Shown in pieces: positions 55,717 through 64,000 of a DNA stretch of 64,000 bases. A model generated the notes under the pieces. That model searched no databases. It had not been told where the DNA came from and was given only the letters and a program-made list of their open reading frames with translations. The stretch covers positions 8,679,001 to 8,743,000 of the forward strand of contig JAGTTD010000011.1 in the NCBI GenBank assembly GCA_018398585.1, given 5' to 3'. The position numbers were made by a program, and so were the translations under genes. The stretch comes from Simmondsia chinensis (Eukaryota > Streptophyta > Magnoliopsida > Caryophyllales > Simmondsiaceae). Within the stretch, counting starts at the first letter, position 1. Every line of letters begins with the position of its first letter.

Positions 55717-56732
55717 CTAACTATCGGAGCCAGTATCATTTCTATGTATTGGTTTTCACTGCTGCAGTATGTTTGATATCGATATTTGTAATTGGCGCTG
55801 CTGGTTTTAGGGATGTCAGGGGGAGATTTTTTGATGTAGAATTTGTGTTCATGTGCTGCTGTTTGTGTACATGGTGTGACGTTGGGACCTGCAATGTTTA
55901 CTTCCTTTTGAGTTGGACTTTTGAACTACATTATATATTTGCTTTGTGTCATGGTGGGGCTTCTGTTTGCTTCCCTTTTTTTGTGTTTTTTAGGCTTTTG
56001 TCTTTTGCTTTTTGCCTTGTCTTGGGCCCTACCCCCCTGTAGGTGCGCCCTCCTTTGTGTTGTGAGCTGTTGCTCTTTATCTATTACAAAAAAAAAAAAA
56101 TTGCTGGTGGTTGTATCCAAGAGGTTTGCCAAAAAGATAAGCAATTGAAGATGGTTTAGGCTGAGTGGTGACTCGCTTCATATGAACTTGTGATGATAAG
56201 CAACCCATTGTTAAGGCCAAGACCATCTAATCATTTTTGGTGTAGCTAATTCACTTTCAGTTGCCAAGGCCAGATTTGGTGAAGGTAATTAATATCGTTA
56301 TGCTATTTATACTTATTTAACTTTAACATTTATCTGGTATTGTACTGCTTCTAGACTTTGCACTTCAATGCTTAAGATTTGTCTTTGCATAATCTGGCCT
56401 TTTCTTCCACCGTACTCACACTAAGAACATCCAATATATTAGGATAAGATACCAGTGAGCAATATATATTTTCCTATGTATTTCCCCCTTGCTTTTAATG
56501 TAGTTTCGTAACCCTTTAATGATTGGCACTACATAAATTTTTTTTTTTTTTTTGGTTTCAAGGACTCGTTGGAAAGACAAATTGGAGATAAAACTGCAAT
56601 TTTGGATCTATTTTGCCACCTTCATTGAACATAGATGGTGTGACTTAAAAATTGGTTCATTAACTATCTTGAAAACTGTAAATGGTCTGCTACTACTGCA
56701 AGTAATCATAAAATTGTATATGTTGGAACAAC

Positions 56733-58668
56733 TATTGGGACAAATTTCAAAAAATTTCCTTAATATGATAAAGTTAACATGACAGAAGGGTTTAAAAGTC
56801 CTCATTTTAAACTTAAAGTTGATTTAAAATTCCTAATTTTAAATCTACAGATCTAAATTTCTCATTTAAATCTACAAGCCTCTACTCTAATACATTCATA
56901 ATAATTATATGAACTATAACTAACATAATAAGAAATACAATAAATAAATAGAAAATTAAAAACTTAAAAGAAAAGGAAAGAAGAATACCTGAAATTGCTC
57001 CAATAATAAATAATACCATAATGATAAAGAACTTCGAGAAAGGCGAGACCTAGAAGTCTTCTATGTAATAACATCAAAACGCCTGGAGAGTGGGCTCCTA
57101 AAAATATTAAACTACAGAAAGAAAAATTTTAATAGAAATTTCTGTCTTTAATTAGATCTCCGAAAGTCAACATTTAAGAAACCTTTAATTGTGAATTCAA
57201 TACCAAAACTTTGAAAATTGGTACCATTATTTATAGTAAGATACCGGAGTAAAAAAAGGTTGAAATTTTGATGTTGGACGCGTGAACTCTCAACAAAACG
57301 CAACGTTTTAATCAAATACACAGTCAAAATGCAACGCTTCCATCCCGCGTGTTTTAGCCTTGTCATCGGGTGCCATGTGGCATGCGGATCAACACCCTCA
57401 GTATCGCGTGCTGATTGGCTGCTGGCATTTCACGCAGATTGCCACCTTGATTTTTGAATTTTTTTTATTTTGCTTTGTTAAAAATTGTTTTATTTTATAA
57501 TTTTTAATTTTTATTCATCTCATGAATAATGTTTGGCAAAATTAAATTTACTCTTCTCATGAATAAATTATTCATCTTGTGAATTCCTTAATATTTTTTC
57601 GATGGCAATAAAAACAGAGGCTTGTGCAGAGACCCCAGGGATAATTTAAATCTAGCTCGAAATAGGTTAAATTAATTATCGTCTTATGATAAAATTTAAT
57701 TACCATTTAACGGGACTTAATTCCACTAAATAAATCTCGCTGCACTCTAAACTTAAATTATTTACTCGATATTTTTCAAATAGACTGTATTGATAACAAT
57801 AACCCCTCCACTAGACTAGATATCAATGACAAAAAATAATTACAACTACTATCATTATTTTTCTAACAATATTTCAATTAGTTCTCAACTCGCCCTTTTT
57901 TGAACTATTCATTTTTACTTGAACAAATTCACAGTATAAATTCCAAGTGTCAAACACATGAAACACTATAGCCAAAACTTCCAAATCATTCAAACACTTG
58001 CGAATCGACTAAGGGGACATTTGAGTGTTAAAAAAAAACAAGGGGAACATTTGTTTCTGATAAGAGACTACAAATTTCGTATTGAATACCTGATCCTTGT
58101 CACACTTCATGATGCTACCCAGTGTACGTGAGAATTCAATCATTCATCTAGACCTTACTTATAGTACACCAAAGTAACTAACATTCCATGCACAAGTCCA
58201 AAATACTCTCAAGATTTGGAGTCGTCGTTCAAACAGTACAACATGAATCACTCATCTCCAATAGTAGTTTAGAAACAAGTAATTCACATGGTCCAACTTA
58301 GTGTGTGAATTTTATTAAACATACCAACCTAACACTTTTGGTTCACTATCCACATGAGCAAGACAAGTCATATAAATTGTTACATTATAGTCTTAGCATA
58401 CAAGTGGCCCAAACTAGTCTTTGACTACGAGTTTTTCAATTAACAATCCATACCATTTGTTCGAAGTCTATATGTGGGTTAATCTTATAAATGACTTAGT
58501 ATAAACATGTAAATTATAGTCTGAGGACTACACCCATGCCATGAATGTTACCAAAAAGAAAATCACATGCAGTATAAGTGCTAGCTTACATAAATTTAAC
58601 AAGGAAACGACTAGAATTTCAAGTAATATTACAAAATAAATCTGAATTTCAGAACACTATTCCTAACA
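56733..58668 (-). repeat. 3' LTR of copia element (1936 bp)
   Basis: It starts TATTGGGACAAATTTC (TG changed to TA) and ends CACTATTCCTAACA on the plus strand. Shared blocks with 63404-64000 include ATAAAGTTAAC and GAAAGAAGAATA. It shares CAAACACTTGCGAATC-like and CATGCAAGTCC-like blocks with the solo LTR near 5.9-6.1 kb. Confidence 0.87.
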
Positions 58669-58683
58669 ATCTCCCACTTGTCC
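58669..58683 (-). other. Polypurine tract of copia element
   Basis: GGACAAGTGGGAGAT on the minus strand directly precedes the 3' LTR (TGTTAGGAATAG). Confidence 0.78.
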
Positions 58684-58803
58684 TAAATCCAATTTATTAC
58701 AAACTTTATACTCATACCTTCTAAGTATGATCCAAAGGTCTACTGAGCCGAAGTCTTTGTGAGGTCAATTACTCTGTCTGAACCAACATATCTTCTTTGT
58801 AGC

Positions 58804-59264
58804 TTATAATGTTGCAATGTATTCAGCCTCTATGGTGAAGTTAGCAATACAAGACTCCTTGACACTCCTCCCACTAATGGCTCCTTTTTTAAGGGTAATG
58901 ATATATCCAAATGTTGAACATCTGGTATCTCTATCTGACTGGAAGTTTGAATAAGTATAGCCAACTGGAACCAGCTCGTCACTTTGAAAGATCAGCATAT
59001 GATCTCTAGTTCTTCTCAAGTACTTACCATACCAACAGCATAGCAGATATCTAGTCTCGTGCATAACATGGCATACATGAGGCTTCCCACAACCGAAGCA
59101 TATGAAACATTCCTCATGTACTCCTCATCTTGAGGTGTCTTAGGACACTGCTCTAAAGAAAGAGGGACTCCATACCTGAAAGGTAAAATCCCTTTCTCGG
59201 AGTCCTCCATGCGATAGCTTGACAACATCTTGTCAATATAAATGGCTTGAGAAAGACCCAACAT
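58804..59264 (-). pseudogene. copia RNase H and RT connection
   Basis: Two overlapping frames read LGLSQAIYIDKMLSSYRM, then YMRNVSYASVVGSLMYAMLC and TRLDICYAVGMVS, the copia RT-RNase H connection. These are followed by GYTYSNFQSDRDTRCSTFG and GAISGRSVKESCIANFTIEA EYIATL, the RNase H core. The usual D of GYSDAD(F/W) is changed to YSNF, which probably removes a catalytic aspartate. A frameshift near 59040 separates the two parts. Confidence 0.85.
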
Positions 59265-60170
59265 CCTACTCTTACGATCTTACAAAAGCTTAATCCCAAG
59301 ATTATAGCTGGCTTCTCCTAAGCCCTTCATATCGAACTGACTTAACAACCAAATCTTTACAACTGACAACACACCTACATCACTCCCAATGAGTAGTATA
59401 TCACCAACCTATAATACTAAAAAAGTCACTACTTTCTCTTAATGTTGTTTGTACACTACTTTCTCTTAATGTCGTTTGTACACGCATGGTTCATCAACCA
59501 ATTGCTCAAATCCATAGGATTTGACCACCTCATTGAATCTAATATTCAATGAGCATGATGCTTGCTTCAGTCCATATATGAGCTTCTTGAGTTTGCATAC
59601 CATATGCTCCTATTTTTGCCAATGAAACCATCTAGTTGCACCATATAGATGTCTTCTTCAAGACGACCATTCAAAAATGCCGTTTTGACATCCATTTCCA
59701 AAATTTCATAATCATAATGAGTTGCAATAGATAGGAGTGTCCTTATGGACTTTAGCATGGCTACTGGTAAGAAGGTTTTATCATAATCGATTCCTTCCTC
59801 TTGGGTAAAATCCTTCGTAACTAGTCTTGCTTTGAAGATCTTTAATTTCCTGTCCACTCCTCCTTTCTTATTGTAGACCCATTTACAACCAATGGACTTA
59901 ATGCCAACACGCGTCTCTACAAGATCCCAAACCTGATTAGAATAGATCCTCTCTCAGATTTCATTGCTAAGACCCACTGGTCAGCATCCTTGTCTTTAAT
60001 TGCTTCATTGTAGCTTAGAGGATTATATTCAATGTCACGGTTAATCATTGAGGTTCCCACCAGGAACCTGTCTGGTGCCCTGATAATCCTCCCACTGCGT
60101 CTAGGCTCTCGTGTACCTGGAACATTCTCGACCCTATCAGTTGGTGCATCTAATGTATCCACTGTGTCCC
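59265..60170 (-). pseudogene. copia reverse transcriptase
   Basis: The RT begins YNEAIKDKDADQWVLAMKSE (60010), then KIFKARLVTKDFTQEEGIDY and ILEMDVKTAFLNGRLEEDIY (59820-59640). Around 59385-59400 the catalytic YVDD box reads stop-V-G-D-I-L-L-I-G, so both tyrosine and the first aspartate are lost. Stops and frameshifts at about 59930 and 59600 divide it. It cannot be active. Confidence 0.87.
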
Positions 60171-60940
60171 TAGTTGCGTCTAACTATTCAGAATTAGTGT
60201 CATTTTCTTTTAATTCCTCTAACACCACTCTACTTTACCACTGTAGTCTACTACAAAATCCTTCTTTAAATATTTCGCATTTACATTTACAAAAACCTTT
60301 TGATCAGATGGACTGTAGAAAAGACTACCCTTGTTCCTTTGAGATATCCTAAAAAAGAGATTGGTAAAGTAGTATAACTTATCATGGACCTTACCATTTC
60401 TAACAATGTCCTATTCCTTCTTTCTGCAACATCATTCTACTGTGGTTACCCAGAGTGAAGATGAGATCTTTATCCCATTTGCAGTTAGAAAATTTAGACA
60501 CTCACCCGAAAGATATTCACCACTTCGATCTGATTGAAGAGACTTAACTTATTTACCTCAATGCTTTTCAACTTCAGCTTTTGTACTTTTTGTACTTTTC
60601 AAAAGAGTCTGACTTATGTCTCATTAGGTAAACATATATACCTTGAGTAATCATCAGTGAGCGTGATAAAGTATTCATACCCACCTCTTGCTTGAACATT
60701 CATTGGTCCACATACATCTATGTGAACCAACTTAAGAAAGTCACCAACCTTGTTGCCTTTACTCTTAAAGGCAGATTTGGTCTTCTTAACTTTTGTGCAT
60801 GATTCGCAGACTAGTAATGACTTCAAGTCCAAAGGTTCTATCAGTCCATCTATTACCGTTCTTTGGATCTTGTTCGAGTTAATGTGACCTAAACGTTGGT
60901 GCCATGTGTAGGCATTATCCCTTTCAGGTTGTTTTCTTTT
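60171..60940 (-). pseudogene. copia GAG-pre-integrase and integrase
   Basis: AYTWHQRLGHINSNKIQRTV and LLVCESCTKVKKTKSAF form the HHCC zinc-binding part. KLVHIDVCGPMNVQARGG and YEYFITLTDDYSRYI begin the catalytic core with the first aspartate. Downstream of about 60610 the core is disrupted and only degraded blocks remain, for example near 60420-60480 (NDVAERRNRTLL-like). It is inactive. Confidence 0.82.
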
Positions 60941-61345
60941 AGGAGATTGAACAAGTGAGCTTGTGTTAGTTTCATTTAAACAAATATCAAAGTTTTGATC
61001 AGGAAAAGACATGAATAATCCATCGACACATGAACCTTTGCAAGAAAACAATTTATTTTGCATAATAACAGGTTCACAACCAAAATTAACTAAATAACCA
61101 TTATCCACTAATCGAGACACAGAAATCAAATTCCTGTTCAATGCAAGTACAAATAAACAATCCTTTAAAATCAAAACTATTCCACTAAACACTAAGCTAA
61201 CATCTCCTACTCCTAAGATTGGTACTTTTGCATCGTCTTCTACCGTCAAGTATAACCCCCCATCATGCAGCCTCCTGGTTAGCCTGAGCCCCTGTAACAT
61301 ATTATAGACATGATTAGTTGAACTTGAGTCCACATACTAGGAACC
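60941..61345 (-). pseudogene. copia protease and spacer
   Basis: VDSSSTNHVYNMLQGLR holds the protease active-site region, with D-S-S in place of the usual D-S/T-G. VPILGVGDVSLVF, LFVLALNRNLISVSRLVDNG and NLISVSRL are the typical copia protease continuation. A stop at the start of the segment separates it from gag. Confidence 0.8.
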
Positions 61346-61399
61346 TGGTGGACTCTCAACTGTGCATGACTCAACTAGGTGAGATATCAACATACCTTC

Positions 61400-62218
61400 A
61401 TCAAATGGCTTAATAGTCTTTGCAAAAAGAGAAGCTAAGTACTTACTGCAGTTCCTCTTCCAGTGGCCAGTCTTCGTGCAAAGGAAACACTTTCCTTTTG
61501 CTAGTTTCTTTATGGACTAGGTTACTACATTAGCAACCTTGCCCTTTCCTTTCTTTACGGCAGGTCCCTTGTTCTGCTTGCTCCGACTAGCCCTTGATAC
61601 CTAAGCCAAGTGGACACTCCCTCTCACATAACACCCTCTACTACCTGCAGCTCCTTCATCAACTCAAGCAATGAATAATCCTTATTATTCATTGTGTAGT
61701 TGAGCCTGAACTGGGCAAAAGAGCGAGACAGAGAGCTGAGGATGATATCCTGTTGAGATCAACTATTAATCTTAGCATCGAGAATCTCCAACTTAGATAA
61801 GTACACCATCATTTTCATGATGTGCTCCTGAGCTGGAGACCTATCTGACATCCTCATGTTTAAGAGCTTCCTCATCAACTCTTGCCAAACTGCCCTATCT
61901 TGACTACCAAACATTTTCTTTAAATGTTTGATCATCTCAGCTGCTGTTTCCATATCAAGCATCTGATGCTTGAGGACATTTGTCACTGAAGCCAAAATGC
62001 AGCATCTAGATACCTCATTAGCCTTACTCCAGAGTTCATAACGCTCTTTAACAGTAGTTATAGAATTATTAGCAGGCACCATAGGTCGAGCATCAGTGAG
62101 AATAAACTTATGACCCTCATGTATTAACACTACGTCCAAGTTCATTTTTCAGGTGAAGTAATTGGTCTAGTTAAACATTATCTTTCAGAATTGAATGAAG
62201 TGCACTAGTTGCAGCCAT
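61400..62218 (-). pseudogene. copia gag with zinc knuckle
   Basis: A minus-strand ATG at 62218 (MAATSALHSILKDN) is soon followed by a stop. The UBN2 gag body runs from 62145: ERYELWSKANEVSRCCIL, MLDMETAAEMIKHLKKMFG and VWQELMRKLLNMRMSD. The zinc knuckle CFLCTKTGHWKRNC lies near 61450-61490. Gag forms the particle that encloses the RNA. Frame breaks near 61750 and 62170. Confidence 0.84.
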
Positions 62219-63388
62219 TTCAAAAACACTGTAACTGCAAACATTTGTGTACCTATCTTATATGATTCATGCATAATGCAGTGATATCTGTTCTTTTAAT
62301 CTAGCAAACACAATGAGTTATGTATCTGCAAATATGTACTATCATGCATGCAATGATGGCCCAAACACACCACTCCTTACACCCCAGTAGCGGGGTTGTA
62401 CGAAATTAGTTTGGGTGAGAACTATTCTCAATTAACATGTTTTCTTGTAACTCTTACTAAACATGATTAACTCACTACTTTACCTTAGTCTCTAACGTAA
62501 CACAACATGGCTCCTCAGGGAGGCTAATGTGTCACACTAGTTAAGTGTAAACCATTACCTAAACTTCCATGCAAATACTCGTAATACTCCATGGCAGCAT
62601 GGTCACATCGCTTCTTTACGCTTTGGTTTATTCTAATAGAAGTCTAACTCTATAATCTGCAAACTGACATCCTCCACGGGGAGGTTTATCGATCTACTAT
62701 ACCGCTAAACCGGTAATTGATACAGTGAGGTTTCAACAATTGAGCCTCGCTCCCACTTGATTTTTAAAAACTAGTGGTTTTGATTAACTTGCATTTACAG
62801 CTTAAATTATCTTATAATCTTCTTTAGAATTTTATTCTAAAAATTAAATTAACTAATAAAATTAATTAATTAATTTTTTTATTTAAAACAATGCCAAATT
62901 ACAACTTAGATTATCTCATAATCTATTTTAGAATCTCATTTTAAAATTAAATAAAATAATAAAGTATTAATTTGTAATTATTATGTAAACCAGTACTAAC
63001 ATTTACAAGTCCCCAAAATTTTTTTTTTAAATAAAATAAAAAGTTCTGAGGTCAGCGCCATGTTAGCACAGTCGCTGACGTCAATATGTTTTTTCAAATT
63101 AAAAATAATTAAAAAAAAATTAAATCTAATCTCATTAGATCAATTTACCCGATTTCATAAATCTTGATGAAGAACGCACGATCTCATCAGACGAACAACA
63201 TAAGTGCAAATTTTAATAAATTGACAGAACTAAATTAACCATTAATTTATTAACAATTCAAACAATTTAAACCGTTACTATAAATAATCTTTCCTTCTTA
63301 ATAAAATCTCAATTTTATTAAATCGTAAGTCTATTTATTTCAATCTTATTATGCCTATTCATGTATATTATTAATCTAATTAGAGGCT
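62219..63388 (-). other. Long untranslated leader of copia element
   Basis: The 1.2 kb between gag start and PBS is AT-rich. It contains a GC-richer part (62380-62760) and no coding sequence. Long leaders occur in some copia lineages. Confidence 0.6.
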
Positions 63389-63401
63389 GGCTTTGATACC
63401 A
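63389..63401 (-). other. Primer-binding site of copia element
   Basis: TGGTATCAAAGCC on the minus strand is two bases from the LTR and differs by one base from the initiator-Met PBS. Confidence 0.85.
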
Positions 63402-63403
63402 AT

Positions 63404-64000
63404 TGTTGGGACGAATTTCAAAAATTTTCCCTAATTTGATAAAGTTAACGCAGCGGAGGGGTTTTAAACTCCTAATTTTAAACCTAAAATTGACCTAAAA
63501 TTCTTAATTGTAAATCTAAAAATTTAAATTCCTAATTTAAATCTATAAACATTCATAATAATTGCATGAACTATAACTAGCATAATAAGAAATATATCAA
63601 GTAATGAAAAACTTAAAAGAGAAGGAAAGAAGAATAAATGGAATTGCTTCGATAATAAATAATACTAGAATGATAAATGACTCCGAGAAAGGTGAGACCC
63701 AGAAGTCTTGTAAGCAATGACCTCAAAATGTTAGGACCGTGGGCTCCAAAAATATTAAACTGTAAAAAGAAAATTTTCAATGAAAATTTCTCTCTCTAGT
63801 TAGATCTCGGAAAGTCAACAATTTCAAAAACCTTTAATTTTGAATTTAATACCAAATTTTAAAAATTGGTACCTCTATTTCTAGTAGAATCTAGGAGCAA
63901 AAAAAGGCTAAAATTTCGATAGGGGACGCGTGAACTCTCAACAAAACACAACGTTTTAATCAAATATACAATCAAAATGTAGTGTTTCATCCCATGTGTT
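63404..64000 (-). repeat. 5' LTR of copia element (partial, window edge)
   Basis: It starts TGTTGGGACGAATTTC and matches the first 600 bp of the 3' LTR with many substitutions. The rest lies beyond the window. Confidence 0.87.

Larger units (their letters stand above)
49207..56101 (+). mobile_element. Near full-length L1-type LINE without RNase H
   Basis: It is flanked by TGCTGGTGGTGGTA (49193-49206) and TGCTGGTGGTTGTA (56102-56115), and ends in a poly-A at 56088-56100. ORF1 and ORF2 are recognisable but broken. Unlike the L1 at 33.9 kb, it ends after the zf-RVT domain with no RNase H motif visible. A SINE is nested in the endonuclease part. Confidence 0.88.
48765..56732 (+). repeat. Three-copy repeat family, copy C (inverted), split by an L1
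   Basis: Copy C comprises 48765-49206 and 56102-56732 and is in opposite orientation to A and B (for example GATTTTGCTTTAGCTTGTTA and AAAGACAAATTGGAGAT). Its left part also matches B beyond A's limit (GACTTTCTTGATTT). The donor seen in copy A is mutated here (GCAAGTAAT). Confidence 0.7.
56733..64000 (-). mobile_element. Ty1/copia retrotransposon with long LTRs, continues beyond window
   Basis: The order on the minus strand is 5' LTR (from beyond 64000 to 63404), PBS, leader, gag, protease, integrase, RT, RNase H, polypurine tract, 3' LTR (58668-56733). Copy A of the repeat family provides the empty site for the left end: TTTGGAACAAC then TAATATG in A, against the LTR here. The two LTRs differ at many positions, and the polyprotein is broken, so the insertion is old. 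The solo LTR at 4364-6598 belongs to the same or a sister family. Confidence 0.9.

Overview
The window is nuclear DNA from a flowering plant. It is AT-rich and non-coding over most of its length, with intron-split coding fragments. It carries Ty1/copia, Ty3/gypsy (chromovirus), L1-type and RTE-type LINEs, hAT elements, MITEs and a tRNA-derived SINE. The only recognisable non-transposon gene encodes a chloroplast protein. I cannot name the species. Nearly every coding stretch is a decayed transposon reading frame, so most coding entries are called pseudogenes. Many insertions have readable target-site duplications (TSDs), so the layering can be reconstructed.

Left part (1-14.4 kb): a minus-strand copia element runs off the left edge and ends in a 555-bp LTR at 3649. 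Next is an LTR-like stretch with repeated GTGTCGACAC palindromes, split by a 2.2-kb solo LTR (4364-6598, TSD TGTGT). A composite of an RTE tail and an L1 3' end (6.8-8.2 kb) follows; an inverted second copy lies at 28.2-30.2 kb. Then come a partial LTR holding a perfect 30-bp hairpin (9129-9214), an RTE LINE split by a 2.3-kb solo LTR (9828-12140, TSD AGAGG), and a SINE.

Middle (15-30.7 kb): exons of an LPA3-like (DUF1995, photosystem II accumulation) gene lie on the minus strand. Exon 1 is at 30310-30651; exons 2-4 are at 15.3-16.0 kb. The roughly 14.3-kb gap, which would be intron 1, holds an RTE tail, a complete gypsy element (17862-23616) with gag, protease and a leftover chromodomain but no visible reverse transcriptase, a 17-bp-TSD RTE insertion, MITEs and the inverted composite. 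The copy looks dead: a 40-bp duplication shifts the transit-peptide frame, exon 4 has a stop codon, and no later exons are visible. A hAT element (30756-33695) sits about 105 bp upstream of its start codon.

Right part (33.7-64 kb): an L1 with RNase H (33909-39644, TSD ATTCCCCACC); a three-copy repeat family of unknown nature (copies A and B in tandem, C inverted); a hAT element in copy B (41069-46625, TSD ACTCAGCC) holding a non-autonomous LTR element (TSD AAGCA) that itself holds a hAT MITE; a second L1 without visible RNase H in copy C (49207-56101), itself carrying a SINE; and a minus-strand copia element with LTRs of about 1.9 kb (56733 to beyond 64000), also inserted at the end of copy C. 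Copy A acts as an unoccupied reference site for the insertions in B and C.
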